Source: Agapetus fuscipes
Lineage: Eukaryota > Arthropoda > Insecta > Trichoptera > Glossosomatidae
Direction: 5' to 3'
Length of the DNA: 64,000 nucleotides
Assembly (NCBI GenBank): GCA_951799405.1
Contig: OX637343.1
Span: 14,982,524 to 15,046,523 of the forward strand
The notes beneath the pieces are model-generated. The model had not been told where the DNA came from, ran no database searches, and saw only the letters and a program-made list of their open reading frames with translations. The position numbers and the translations under genes were made by a program. Each line of letters begins with the position of its first letter. Position 1 is the first letter of the stretch. Shown here one piece after another: positions 19,966-31,672 of this stretch.

Positions 19966-20189
19966 TGAAAATCGTTCGTAAATGAAAATCTCGCATATCG
20001 AGGTTCGATTGCATCTGTAGGATATAATAACAGTATCTAGATGAAGCAAAAAGAAGTTGGGGCTACGAAGAAACTGGGACTGGAGAAGTACGAGGGGAGG
20101 AAAGACGGAAGGAAACTCAGGATCCGAGCGTTTATGATTTATCTCGACAATTTCATGCGATCCGGGGTGACCAGGGTGCAACCTAGGAT

Positions 20190-20470
20190 TCAAGATAAGA
20201 TACGTTTCCTGTTCTATGAAAGATACACTATTTCTCTGTTTGAAACGTATCCCAGTTGTACATTTAGGATGAAGTGCAACTCGTACATGTAATAATATTG
20301 GTTTCCTGTTCTAGGCAAGATACAGCATTTATTGATGTGGAATGTATAACAATTGTATATGAAGGATGAAATGCATCTCTTTCACATGAATGTGTCAGAG
20401 GAATGACATTTTTGCAAGTGGATGCAAGATAAGATACGTTTCTGTTCTAGGCAAGATACAGTATTGTTAC
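20190..20470 (+). repeat. degenerate tandem repeat
   Basis: CAAGATAAGATACGTTTCCT and GTTCTAGGCAAGATACAG recur at about 20190, 20305 and 20430, a spacing near 115-125 bp. A related GATAAGATACGG is at 21594. The 83-residue open frame from 20041 through here has no recognisable domain. Confidence 0.5.
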
Positions 20471-20635
20471 GAACGTATGAGTTCGTGGGAACATGAGCCT
20501 AAATACGTAGCTTGCTGGTGTGTGTATCTGTCTTTAGCATAATCTAATATGAGTTTGTATGTACAATGTACATGTACCTAGGCATGTAGCTAGCTGGTGT
20601 ACGGATCGTCTCTAGAATAGTGTCGAACAATCCTA

Positions 20636-20910
20636 TGGACCGATCCGTAGTCCAGTGGCAGCACTTCGGACTCGTAAATGGACGGTTGTGGATTCGAATC
20701 CCGGCGGAGCACAAAAATAAACCATTTATATTTCCAAATGTGCTTTTCGCTGGGTTGAAAAGTTCATAAACCTTTACCAATGACCGGTCACTGAAAGGTC
20801 CATCCAACCTTACAAAAACTGAGTTTTGATTGAGAATTGTCGATTTCTACAGCGACGACCAAGCTCGCAGAGGGCTCTTGAGGTGTGATACACACAAAAA
20901 CAGCGCTAAT
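20636..20910 (+). repeat. SINE-A, tail type 2, inside the LTR
   Basis: Well preserved head (CGATCCGTAGTCCAGTGGCA, GGATTCGAATCCCGGCGGAG) and tail CAGAGGGCTCTTGAGGTGTG, ending ACAGCGCT. Confidence 0.85.
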
Positions 20911-20973
20911 AGTATTTTTATTTTTTGGCATATATTCTCGAATGCGGGAGAACCAACGGTATAATAATAATAA

Positions 20974-21220
20974 TAATCTATAATCTAAGTTGCAAGGATA
21001 TATTCATTTAAAGCTCTCAGATGTATGCCCACAAACCAACAAGTGTAGTTCGCGCTTACAAATGCTGAATGTGTACTTACAAATAAAATCCAAACCTCAA
21101 ATGAACATAAGCCCCACAACTTTTGCCGACCTTCCCTGAAACAGGGGTGACATTGGCAAAGTGAACCATTTTTTACAGTATGGGTGGTCAGCCTCATACC
21201 AACCTATAAGTCAAGGAATA
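20974..21220 (-). repeat. Tail-B full copy
   Basis: Nearly identical to 21669-21916, sharing CCAACAAGTGTAGTTCGCGC. Confidence 0.85.
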
Positions 21221-21668
21221 TGAGTAATAAATTACATTTAAATATAAAAAAGAACAAAACCTTACAAAGAAATCTATACAAAAAAAAGTCAAAAATTTCC
21301 TATGCAAAAAATGAGCCGTATAAATAGATGCAGCGGTTGTGTGAGAACCGGAGTCGCTTTGAACATTGTAACGCGAAGACTATAGGCAGAGAGTGAAGAG
21401 TGAACACTACATTGTTGTACCATATATTGTAAAAATAAATCTTCTCAAATAAATTTAGATGGCGATTTTATTAAAAGAACCCCAAGTAAAATCAAAAAAA
21501 TATTTTTATAAGGACACCTCGCATCTGCCCCGTATGAATGTGTCAGAGGGGACCACAAAACTTTAACCTTTAATTTTTTTAATGGCATCCTAGATAAGAT
21601 ACGGTTTGCGTCTGACTTTAAAAGTGGATGATTTATGGATCGAATATATGAATACCATTGTATGCTAT

Positions 21669-21916
21669 AATCTATAATCTAAGTTGCAAGGATATATTCA
21701 TTTAAAGCTCTCAGATGTATGCCCACAAACCAACAAGTGTAGTTCGCGCTTACAAATGCTGAATGTGTACTACTTACAAATAAAATCCAAACCTCAAATG
21801 AACATAAGCCCTACAACTTTTGCCGACCTTCACTGACACAGAGGTGACATTGTCAAAGTGAACCATTTTTTACAGTATGGGTGGTCAGCCTCATACCAAC
21901 CTATAAGTCAAGGAAT
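21669..21916 (-). repeat. Tail-B full copy
   Basis: As the copy 700 bp upstream. The two share diagnostic changes, so they belong to one subfamily or a local duplication. Confidence 0.85.
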
Positions 21917-22471
21917 ACAAGTAATAAATAATACGATTGTAAAAACGAGTCCTGCTTTTCGAAATTCTCTGATTTCCGCGAAGTCAAGAAATAATTTCAA
22001 AGAAATATTATACGTCATACATTACGTATGGATAAGTTATACCAGTACCTCAAGCATAAAACTCAACAAAATTCTTACCAAATATCCATGAAAACTAAAA
22101 CGCACACTTGGAGAGCTATTTTAGTTTGTGTACATTTTTAGGTAAACACTTTGACTGAAGTTAAGCGTTTTGATTTATACTTTGGGTATAGCAAAACTCC
22201 AGCCAAGTTTTTCGCTCTATTTCATACAATCCTGGCCCAAACTAGAAAACTAAGCAGAGCGTAGAAATGTACGTACTTTTGAAATAATATTTACAGATTT
22301 AATATATTACAAAGCGTTTGTATAAGTCAACTGGTACATAAGTTACTTTTGTGTATTTTGAACAAGAATTTCCCCATAAAATGAAAAAGAATTATGGAAT
22401 ATGAGAAAAAGTACTTTTTGGGAAATGGAAAAGTAATGCCCATTTATAATATCATATATCAATTATTTTTG
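21917..22471. other. intronic sequence with a decayed dispersed motif
   Basis: CTTGGAGAGCTATTTTAGTTTGTG near 22110 belongs to the same faint family as 12.93 and 30.2 kb. Nothing else. Confidence 0.35.
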
Positions 22472-22970
22472 TTGCAAAGATAAGTTAACATTCAAGTTTC
22501 ATATTTGATGCGTGCCCAAAAGCCGACAAGCGCTATTACGCGATGACACAACGCTCCCCCAGTTCTTGTTTACTAATCTTGTCAAATCTTGTCAAATATG
22601 ACTTTTTCATGCAGTTGTATTAAGAAACAAATTCTACACAATCTGAGCTAAGAAAAACCATAAAACTCCATAATGTGAGAGTTCTTTTAAATATTTTTTA
22701 AATAAATTTCTTGTTTTCATAAGACATATTAGTCCAGTACACATGCAAACATTGGCCATGTAAAATTTTCTCAATGTTATATACGGCAAACAAGAACTAA
22801 GGCAGTGACATGCTGCTTGTGTAGTGTGTATTCACAAAATAAAATCCCAAATCTCAAAAAAACATACAGCCTGCAACTTTTACTTCCCGCATGGAAACAT
22901 GGGTGATATTGGTAACAAGAACCAGTTTTTACAGTACCTATGGGTGTTCAGCCTTAAACCAACCTATAAT
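22472..22970 (-). repeat. Tail-B copy split by MITE M4
   Basis: Parts at 22472-22551 and about 22806-22970 (AAATAAAATCCCAAATCTCA to CTTAAACCAACCTATAAT) flank the M4 element. Confidence 0.65.
22553..22805. mobile_element. MITE M4, about 250 bp
   Basis: Ends CGCTCCCCCAGTTCTTGTTT and, from the other side, CACTGCCTTAGTTCTTGTTT. The interior ATATGACTTTTTCATGCAGT and CAGTACACATGCAAACATTG matches 58303-58556 and positions 1-95. Confidence 0.7.
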
Positions 22971-23170
22971 TAATAAAGGTTCAAAAAAAAAAAAAAATAT
23001 CTTTATGTTTAAAAAAAAAACAGTTAAAATAATAAAATTGAACTGACTTAAAAGGTACACTTGAATGTGAAAAACTGAAATCTATAAAAGCAAAATGATG
23101 AAAAAGATTTCCAAAAAAAATTAATAAATAAAATCTTTGTTTACTAAGGACACTTGCCACTCACTCCCGG

Positions 23171-23399
23171 CAGTGGCGAAGGGTGCCATACAACTCGATT
23201 CCCATCGGTTTCACTTTTAAAATGAGGCAAAAATGATAATAAAGTAGACTGCATGGTTTCAATGGGGAAAAAATACGTATTATTTCTTTGGTTTTAAATG
23301 TATTTTTTTACTTTGTGCCTATATTTTTTTACTACTTCGTTGCCTCATTTTAAAAGAAAAGCCGATGAGAATCGAGTTGTATGCCACGCTTCTCCACTA
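23171..23399. mobile_element. hAT-like MITE, about 230 bp
   Basis: Arms of about 60 bp: CAGTGGCGAAGGGTGCCATA with ACAACTCGATTCCCATCGGT, and from the right TAGTGGAGAAGCGTGGCATA. CAGTGGCG-type ends suggest hAT, but no 8-bp target duplication is visible. A larger relative is at 26758-28994. Confidence 0.7.
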
Positions 23400-24009
23400 A
23401 GAGCTGTGATTACATTCTTATGATATAAAATTTGGATCTTTATTTCGACACAATTGTACAAAGATTCCGGCTTCCCTTTTAAGTTGTATAAAAACTGAGT
23501 ATTGATTGAGGATCGAACCCCGTACTTTTAAATCGGGAGATCAATATACCATCCTTTACACCACGTATAAGTCCCATTATTGTTGGTATAGCCGGCTGAG
23601 ATAAAGTTTGGCACACAGTAAACGAATTCTACTTCCAGCCTTCAATAAACTCCTTTGGTGTCCTTCTCGGAAGTCTGTATGTGTTCAGAGCCTAATCCTC
23701 GCGTGCAAAACTGGGACAACTTTAATGATAAAAGTTTTACCTCTAGACAAATAGCCGGATCAGTTGCGAGAATACGTTCCTGTGAAATCTATCTAATACA
23801 CTGTATTAGATACTGACAGGGAATGAAAAGCATTATTATTATCATCGCTTGCACGACATACCCGGGATAGGTCTAACGTCACTGCCTATCCAATACCTTT
23901 CTCCCCTAGTCCTGTGGTGGCCTGAACTGTACTATATTGTTTTAGATTTTAGGGTCCTACTAGTCTCCCAATTGACAAAAACTGGTCTTCTTTTAGGATA
24001 TTTATTTTA
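23400..24009. other. intronic sequence with one tRNA-like segment
   Basis: On the minus strand 23510-23572 has GTGGTGTAAAGGATGGTATA and GGGGTTCGATCCTC, A-box- and B-box-like. The anticodon arm does not pair well, so it is a SINE head remnant at most. The remainder is unrecognised. Confidence 0.4.
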
Positions 24010-24022
24010 CAGTTAAATTTAT

Positions 24023-24208
24023 AAGAGCTTTAGGCTTACACGGCCGGCTGATGATGCTGGAGTGATGTTTTCCGGGATCTGTTGTCGTGGTCTGTGAGAG
24101 CTGGAGTTTTCGGATTCGGGCTTTTTCAGCCCATCGTAGAAATAGGCGAAACGTCCAGAAGCTCCAGCTCCCACAGACGACGGCAACAGATCCCGGAAAA
24201 CATCACTC
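24023..24208 (-). mobile_element. FB-R fold-back retroposon, copy 2
   Basis: Flanked by the 13-bp duplication CAGTTAAATTTAT (24010-24022 and 24209-24221). It is oriented on the minus strand, ending GCCGGCCGTGTAAGCCTAAA. The centre is shortened and the CTGAAGA strand is lost. Confidence 0.88.
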
Positions 24209-24319
24209 CAGTTAAATTTATTTTTACACTTTACATTTATTTAGCAATTTAAGTACATTTATTTATTTCACATATAGTTTGTGTTCACTTATGCTATTAG
24301 TCTTCACAGGTATAAGATA

Positions 24320-24412
24320 GCAAAAAAACTCTCCTCCAGCAAGCTGTTTGCGCCTTATATACCCCAGCGATAGAAGCTTCTAAAGGTGAATTTTGCCAGA
24401 AGCTTCTCGAAG
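24320..24412 (-). promoter_or_regulatory. heat-shock-type promoter signature
   Basis: Reading the minus strand: a three-unit heat shock element CTTCGAGAAGCTTCT (24398-24412), a second AGAAGCTTCT (24372-24381), then GGTATATAAGGCG (TATA box at 24353-24361) 11 bp further. An initiation site would fall near 24320-24330. This is the layout of insect small-Hsp and Hsp70 promoters. No heat-shock protein frame follows; an FB-R copy lies about 110 bp downstream. Confidence 0.6.
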
Positions 24413-25526
24413 TACATACAATCTAGTGAGTTCTCTATGTACTCAACAATCATTAATCCTACCCACCAATATTATCAAGAATTCCTATCAGCTATAACAA
24501 ATACCTATACAAATCTAAATATTTTATTTATATTGCATATACTATTTGGTCTGCTGACTTAAATTGACTTGAGTTCATTAAAAACTTATAATTTGGTTTT
24601 TAATAGATTTGTAAAGTGGAATGAAATTCAGAAACCAATTGGCCTGTCCAGAAATAGGTATTTCCATAATCAATTAATAATTCATCAAATGTAATTTTGA
24701 ATGAACTACACATTAATGAATAAGTACCCAATGAAATCTATTGAACCAGGGTTATCGTCAATAGGACACGACGGTATTCAAACTTGCACTTGTTTCACAA
24801 ACAATTATTATTGAGTTACCATATTGCGTACTAAACCGTCTGTAAATAAATCATGTTCAATTTAATTAAAGAAACGTCATTCGGAAAGTTTTAAATCAAC
24901 AAAATTCAATATTGACAATAAAATTCACTCAAAACTGAAAATGAAATCAAGTTTTTAATGAAATCCCCGTTATAAATCAATCGCGAGCAGCTGATTTCGT
25001 TTTTGCCAAAATTAATGAAGCAAAATGTTATTCAATTAAAATTTCGACATTGCAAATCATAACTCGCAAATTTAATAAAATAGTGAAGTGAAGCTGTTGA
25101 TAAAAGTGCAAAATAAACAAATTGGATCGGATTTGTTCTGCATTACGGAGTAGAATTGTTTTTAAAGGCGGGAAAGTTTGATAAATCGGGCAATACATAA
25201 AGAAAGGCGAAGGATTTTCCATCAGGGCATTAATAATTTTAAAGCTAATTGGGTTCTAGAGAGAGTTGAAAATGAATGAAAGTATGAATGCGAACGGCAT
25301 TCACAGTACAAGTTTGTCTGGAAAGATCTTTGCAATTAATGAACTGAAATAAAGCACAAAAAAAATTTTTAAAAACGATTGTAAAGATGATTGAAGGAAA
25401 AAGATTTCTAACAATCAAAAAAATAATCATTGTACTATTCAATCCTTTTAAAAATGGTCAAATACAATCCAAATTTTAAACTTTAATCTATAGATGAAGA
25501 AAATGGTATTTTTAAAACCTATGAAG
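24413..25526. other. repeat-poor intronic stretch
   Basis: About 1.1 kb without recognised repeats, rich in ATTA/TAAT cores. It could hold intronic regulatory sequence, but no specific site can be named. Confidence 0.35.
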
Positions 25527-25765
25527 TTCCTTGACTAAAAGGTTAGTGTAATGTTGACTGTCCATGCTTTAAAAATTAGGTTCACTTTTGCCAACGCCCC
25601 CGATGTTTCAGGAAAGAGCGGCAACTGTTGCAGGGTTCATGTCACTTTGAGATTTTTTTGTGCTCAAAATTTTTGTAAAAATATAATTAATGAATTTAAA
25701 GACGTCTGCTAGTGAGAATGCATTCATTAGAATCTCAATTAAGGTTGATATATCTTTGCAGAACA
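25527..25765 (+). repeat. Tail-B copy, old
   Basis: TTCCTTGACTAAAAGGTTAG through AGCGGCAACTGTTGCAGGGT to ATATCTTTGCAGAAC; many substitutions. Confidence 0.7.
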
Positions 25766-26028
25766 CATATGTACATCTTTCACACTTTTCTGACCAAATT
25801 CCAGCAGCTTATAATAAAAAATGTATTGTCAAAATGAAAATTGGTATATTTATTTTTTTGTAGTAGCTGTAATTGATTGTGTAGTATTTTGATGTATTTA
25901 GCAGTTTATGATTTTTTTTCTTTTCGTGATGCACTATGTAAAAACCCCTCTGGACGTTTAATATGAATAAAAAATATTTTATTATTTAATTAAGATGAAA
26001 GATAGATGTAAAAGATTTAATGTCTTAC

Positions 26029-26167
26029 CTGAGGATAGTCTCCAAACTTGGTCTGATAGTCGAACACGTAGAGGTAGGAGTTTCTCCTCAAAGCTGAATG
26101 AAGATCTGCAGTATGGACCACTGGAGCCACGACCTGAGCGTCACTCAGGGCTTCCAAGGTCTCATCT
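26029..26167 (-). CDS. Nlg: neuroligin exon
   Basis: 139-nt exon with acceptor TTTCAG and donor CCTCAG/GTAAGA. It completes the Arg of PINIR and reads DETLEALSDAQVVAPVVHTA, then DLHSALRRNSYLYVFDYQTK. APVVHTADLHS corresponds to the APAVATADLH region of vertebrate neuroligins. It ends in phase 0 at FGDYPQ. A 25-kb intron precedes it, the largest in the window, and a 10-kb intron follows. Confidence 0.93.
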
Positions 26168-26757
26168 CTGAAACAATTGCAAAGAAAAACGAATCAATTA
26201 AAACTTCTTGTGTTTTTTTTTACTTGTGTGAGTGTGTGTGTGTCTCTAGATGGAAGTGTTTAAATAAATATACTTGAATTTGTTCGACAGCATTTGCTCG
26301 AATCTTCTAAATAAGAATATTCTAGCATGGCCTCGCGTATGCCAAAATAGCCCTAACAAACCTATAAATCTCCCTCCATCGACAATGAGCGCTTGCACTA
26401 ATGTCTTTTGCAGCTATTAATAGGTCGTGTACACTTCAAAAGCGTGTAATCAACAAAAATATTGAATCAATACGGAACGAAACAGTAAATACCATAACAA
26501 AAATTATCACCATATCCGAAATGACAGCATTCAGCAACAGCCGAGAGAGAAAATTCGTTTTCTTCTACGCACGCAATACTGCTCTACGCCTCGTAGATAC
26601 ATTTTATTTTTATCTGCCTCGCTACGTTCCGAGCTACGAGGAAAACAAGTGGTTTACGACTTAAATAGCTCAATAACTGCGGAACGACTTCTAGTGGCAA
26701 TTCCAACCATGTAAGGAGCTACGAATCTGCTACGATGCTGGAAAACTGTCTACCAGC
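26168..26757. other. start of the 25-kb intron, nothing recognised
   Basis: An 87-residue open frame at 26401-26664 has no recognisable domain and lacks splice support. Confidence 0.4.
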
Positions 26758-26997
26758 CAGTGGCGAAGGGTGAAATTTTCCAAAACGTAACCCGGTTGAA
26801 AAAAAACGCCCTTTATAAGTATACCACGGCATGAAAATGGCGTAGATACATTTAAGGAGATATTGGCCACCCCTAGAGGAATAGCTGATTGATGCAGTGA
26901 CAGTTATATGCTCCACAGTCATTTTACTCGTAACCAAAAAAAATGTTTACTCGTAACCAAAAACAAAAACCGGAGAGTATCAAAACTAAAATAGCTC

Positions 26998-27024
26998 CTG
27001 AAGATGCCTCATTAGGCGAAAATG
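26998..27024 (+). other. hammerhead-like motif
   Basis: CTGAAGA, T, stem GCCT/AGGC around loop CATT, then GAAAA. Same order as the motif in FB-R, with a shorter stem. Confidence 0.4.
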
Positions 27025-27899
27025 TTCGAGCACAAAAAAGAAATAAATAAGTGAATTGAAACTTAGTTTCCATTTGAATTTTTGAAATAATCTAAAATAG
27101 TTACATTAATGCACAAAGTGAAATTTCTTGCAAATAAAATGAATACGTGACGTATTTGAAAATAGTATGAATGTATTTATAATTGGGGTCTTACAGAAAA
27201 TACTCTATTAATTGTTTTATGGAGCTCGAAAGTAGGCAGCCACAAGCTCAAAAAAATCATAAATGGGGTCCGCACGAGAATAATTGAAATATGCGGCGGT
27301 TTCATAAAATACAGATCCCGGTCAAGAAAAAAGTTTCAAATTCAAAAATGTTCTGACCTCATTGCAATTTAATTTTATAGGAGTTAAAATATGATCACAT
27401 TGAGTAAATGCTTAAATGTAAGATTTGAATGTTTGTTTATTCAAAACAATAAAACGTTACACCCAGCGCAGAACAAAAAACAATAAATAATATCACATGT
27501 CACGGCGACCAGCATTTGCAATAGTAATATTATCAGATATAACTCGATTTCTATCGGTTTGTAAGGCGTAAATACTGCGCGGGGTTGACGCACACTAGCA
27601 TGCCTACGTCTCTCGTCTATACGGCAGAGCTCGTGCTGGGAACCACTACACACACGCAACGCCGAACAACTCGCCTCTTGCGAAGAGGAAAAATATATCT
27701 ACCTATAAAAGGAAACTGTTCTGACTGTATAGGGTATGTATAGCGCTCCCGCACATACTTTTTCGCTCTACCTACTAGGCGAATGGTTTCAACGGGAAAA
27801 AAATTGTTTGAGAAAATATGATAGAGAAAAAATAACATTGTAAAAACATTTCGGTGATGATATGGGAATTTTTACTTTAAATAATAATGTATAATGGTA

Positions 27900-28490
27900 G
27901 GTATAAAAATATTCTAATCTCAGTTCAGTGAAGTATAAATTCATCCTAGCTCAGTGAAGCTATGACGTGTAAGAATCTGATTGGCCGATTATTCCCATTG
28001 GCTGACAGCTGTTTTGTTACCAGTTCATATGTGGGTGGCTGATTACGCGCGAAGCGAATTCTCTCGCGCTTTCTTCATTCGGTGTATAGTTTTTACTTTG
28101 AATAATATTCTTCGAGAGCTCCTCAATCCGACAAATGATCAAGGTGCCTCGACGACAATTGGGACGCGATATATGCCCCGAGAGCCTGGATTATGTTGGT
28201 CGGGACAACAAGGAAAGGACCGAAGGAATTGCCACTAACCTTGATGCTCCCGTTGTCCAGGCCTCGTTCGACTGCAGTCTTGTCCCCGATTTCCGGATGC
28301 TTCTCTCAACGCAGCGATCCCGCTGCACGCACGACCTTGCACTCGGGAATAATGTTATAACCTTCCTACACGAAGGTTACCACGTTCGACACGACGATCT
28401 TCCTACACGAAGAATCTTGGACCAGTTCCACACGACAACCTTTCTAGTCAAAGGTATGAGAACAAGTGGCAATATAGGTAGGTAATACAG
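27900..28490. other. GC-richer island of unknown origin
   Basis: Clearly less AT-rich than its surroundings. It has two CCAAT-type motifs (GATTGGCCGATTATTCCCATTGG spans 27979-28001), paired TCAGTTCAGTGAAGTATAAA and GCTCAGTGAAGC, and a repeated CTTCCTACACGAAG. A 116-residue frame at 28135-28485 and others overlap it without a recognisable domain. It could be captured promoter or exon DNA, or an LTR piece. Confidence 0.4.
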
Positions 28491-28998
28491 ATTTTTGGGC
28501 ATTGTGGTAAAGTTGTGAACAAGGATAGGTATTGGTTTAAGGAATGACCAACAGATGTCGCTTTGGCGCGAACAGTGGCATTATTATGCTTAAAAGCGAT
28601 TGTTCGCAGAAGATTTTGTTCCTTTCTTGTTATAATTTGAGTAGTTCATTTACTCGGACTGTTCCTTTGCTTGTTATAATTTGAACAGTTCATTTACTCG
28701 AACTGATTTTTTATTCTGCCTAGTTATTTTGTGATAAATTCTCCAATCCACTGTTGTTAAAGTATTCCTAAAATATAAACACCAATCTATCAACCGGTTA
28801 TCAAGAATTTTATTAAAAAAGCATCCCCAAGAAACCAGCGACCTAGGACTCCTGTCCAAATCCCGACCAAAAATATTTTACGAAATCTTTTTTTCTTTTT
28901 TTTTGACTTAGTTGATAATTTTTTTAATAACTTTGTTGTCTCATTTCAAAAGGGAAGCCGATGGAAATCGTGTTATTAGTACCCTTCGCCACTGCAGT

Positions 28999-29627
28999 AC
29001 CAGCATCGGCTACGACGCTACGACGCTGTCTACGAGAATCGACTACTACTTGTCTCGATATAAACTTGTTTATTTTTAAGCCATCGCCTTGTTTTCAGTT
29101 TTTTTTTTGTATGCATAGTAAACAAGTGTGAATTGTTATGAAATGTAGGGGAAATTGTGGACTGTGGAGGATATATTCTTGAATATGTTTTATAAATGTA
29201 TAGTGTTTTGAAAACACTCAATTTAGTGGCATTGTATTTAAAGTTAACCCTATAAAATGAGTGAAATATCATGAAAATTATGAAAGGTGTTTTTTCTCAG
29301 GGTTTTTTTATTTTTCTACCTTCGGCTTCAGATTTTTTTTTTTTTTTTTTAAATATTTTTTCAACTATTTTTAAGAAGATAGAAATTATTACGTTGAATT
29401 AGTAGCTGAAGTTTCTTATCTTAGATATTTCTGCCCAGTAAGGTTTATCGTTTGCCATATTATCATTTGTTGTTTTACATTTTTTAAGGCCTTTAATTGC
29501 ACATCTTTCCAACCGTACAAACTCATGTCTTCTTTTTCATTTGTATTCTTGATTGCTTAGTGTTTTTTTATTTATGTTTAAAATCATAAAGGTAATAAAT
29601 GCCTTACATATCGATGTTTCAAATTAT
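28999..29627. other. AT-rich intronic sequence, nothing recognised
   Basis: Long T runs; no element or coding signal. Confidence 0.4.
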
Positions 29628-29929
29628 TGTTATGATTCTACTTGGGGTTCTTTTAATTAATTTTTTTTCACGAGATTAATTTTTCACAGTCAAGGTTACA
29701 ATGTTGTGTTAACTATTTACTCTCTGCTAACTGTGGTGTTCGCGTTACAATGATCTAAGCGGCTCTGTCTCCCCGCAGAATCTTTGTTCGCATTTATATG
29801 TGTCGCAGAGACGATTCTTGCATGCTCGAAAACATGGTAGGTACTTCCGTACAAAAATATACTAGAGCATGGTTCCACACTATTCCAGTGCGCCTAGGCT
29901 CACGTATGACGAATTCATAGTTCGTAACA
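29628..29929 (-). mobile_element. solo LTR, complete
   Basis: On the minus strand it runs TGTTACGAACTATGAATTCG to CCCCAAGTAGAATCATAACA, with TG...CA ends, a TATA-like ACATATAAATGCG, and an AATAAA-like AAAAATTAATC further on. The flanks ATTAT and ATTTT allow an imperfect 5-bp duplication. Confidence 0.75.
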
Positions 29930-30639
29930 ATTTTTTAACGACCAAAGAGTTAAACGAGTGTATCTAGGACAGTTTAATCAAATAATCGAGATAACAAAAT
30001 TCGCACGGAAAGGATCTAGAGTAAAATTAAAATACAGTGACCTCAGACTGTGTCAATATACTTTCCTGCTAAGTATTTTAAGAATATGAACTTTTTATTT
30101 TGAAAGGCAAAAGTATCTTAGTTGGCGTTGAGTGTGAGAAAGTCCAACACCAAGTATCAAACATTACGTATAAACTCAACTGCAGCATTCAAGGAAAATG
30201 TGTGAAAACTTAGATACTCAATAGAGGTTCTGCTTTAGTTTTTGTACATTTTTTTGGTAAAACGATTTGGTTGAGTTTCAACGTATAGTTGTATACTTAT
30301 GGCACTTTATTCTGCATAATATTGCAAGCCCGTAGGATCGCGCGCTGGCTTAAGTTTGAAAATTAAGTGTGAAATGCAATTTTAGCTTACATGCGAAATT
30401 TTACAACACTCCAGAAATAAATGCAACAAAACGTCGGTTTGAAATTGGAGTCGAGCTCAGAGTTTCATAAAATGCTAAAAAATAAACATTTACTTAATAA
30501 GGAATTGGACTTTAAAATTCAAACAGTCATCTTTATATATGCCATTAGAACTTTTCTCAATTTTTCTTTAGTAAAGAGATTTTCTATAAATAAATATACT
30601 TTACAATATCGCAAGGTAATAAAAAAAACTAGTAATCTT
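29930..30639. other. intronic sequence, mostly unrecognised
   Basis: A decayed dispersed motif TAGAGGTTCTGCTTTAGTTTTTG occurs near 30220. The small open frame at 30421-30645 is featureless. Confidence 0.35.
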
Positions 30640-30911
30640 ATCTAATCTAATCTAATCTAATCTAATCTAATCTAAGTTGCAAAGATATGTTACATTGGAG
30701 ATTCACATTACATGCATTCTCACAACCAGACACGTACAAGTTCGCGCTTGCACATGCCTAATGTGAACCTACAACATAAAAAACCAAATCTAAAATGGAC
30801 ATACACCCTGCAACTCTTGCCGTCCTTCCCTGTAACAGATGTGACATTGGCAAAGTAAACCATTTTTACAGCATGGGTGGTCAGCCGCATACCAACCTTT
30901 AAGTCAAGGAA
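30640..30911 (-). repeat. Tail-B full copy with (TAATC)n tail
   Basis: About seven TAATC/CTAATC units in the tail, the longest such microsatellite among the copies, then the complete body to CAACCTTTAAGTCAAGGAA. Confidence 0.85.
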
Positions 30912-31519
30912 CAAAGGTAGTAAAGGTTTTGAAAGAAAAAAAAAAAAATCTCTGGCACTCTTTTGGATTTCTACAAATATTTTTGTTATTGAGTATATTG
31001 GACATTATTTCAAGCAGTTCACTCAACGTCAAAAAATAATAACAAATAAATAAATACAAAAAAAATCAAAATTGTTTTATTACGCTTTTATTAATATTTT
31101 CAAGTTGTTACTAATATTTTCGGAAAACTTCCATCTCCAGGTAACAAATTATGACTAGTATATTTTGTTTCATCATATTTATAGTCATAAAATCACCAAT
31201 TCAATTAACAGAAAAAATATATGAACAGAATAGATATTATATTTTTTCACTTGAAGTTAATTTACATTCAAATATTTTTTTAAGGATTTTTTTTCTCAAA
31301 CCGAAAGAACTTATTCAATCAAGGATTCTTTCGTTGAAAGTTAATTACGGATTGTGATATCTTAAATAGGAGCATTTCGAGTTTAATTAAAAAAAATCTC
31401 TTAGAAATAGGAGCGCATCTTGGCGAGAACGGTGTATATTCGTGCCATCCATTAATATAGCGTCGACTTGCAGGCAGAGATGGAAAAAAAATGTGAATGA
31501 AGTCGGAAAACTTAAGAGG
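30912..31519. other. AT-rich intronic sequence, nothing recognised
   Basis: No repeat family seen. Short ORFs are chance. Confidence 0.35.
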
Positions 31520-31672
31520 CAGGCCCGGAATAAGGATGGTTTGAGCAGTACGACCGATCCAGGGCCCCCACGCCCGGGGGGCCCAAAAGGGCCAAAAAAA
31601 CTGTGATATTTTTTTTCAGTGCCAAGCTCTTTCGGGCATTCACGACCAAGGAACCTCCGATTACATAATAAT

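Larger units (their letters stand above)
20465..21500 (+). mobile_element. solo LTR broken by SINE-A and Tail-B insertions
   Basis: Starts TGTTACGAACGTATGAGTTC. Pieces at 20465-20635, 20911-20970 and about 21300-21500 collectively match the LTRs at 29628 and 59293: AATAGTGTCGAACAATCC, TTCTCGAATGCGGGAGAACC, CCGTATAAATAGATGCAG, AAAAGAACCCCAAGTAAAAT. Confidence 0.65.
26758..28994. mobile_element. hAT-like element carrying unrelated cargo
   Basis: The ends CAGTGGCGAAGGGTG (left) and, in reverse, CAGTGGCGAAGGGTACTAAT (right) match the MITE at 23171. TACCAGC at 26751-26757 and 28998-29004 may be the target duplication. Inner MITE-like arms reappear at 27532 (ATAACTCGATTTCTATCGGT) and about 28930-28970. 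In between lie about 760 bp and about 1 kb of foreign sequence. No transposase frame was found. Confidence 0.5.

Noticed and set aside
20041..20292. 83-codon ORF
   Set aside because: Made largely of the degenerate tandem repeat; no domain.
28135..28485. 116-codon plus-strand ORF
   Set aside because: No recognisable domain, no splice or codon-use support, overlapped by other open frames in a GC-richer island.
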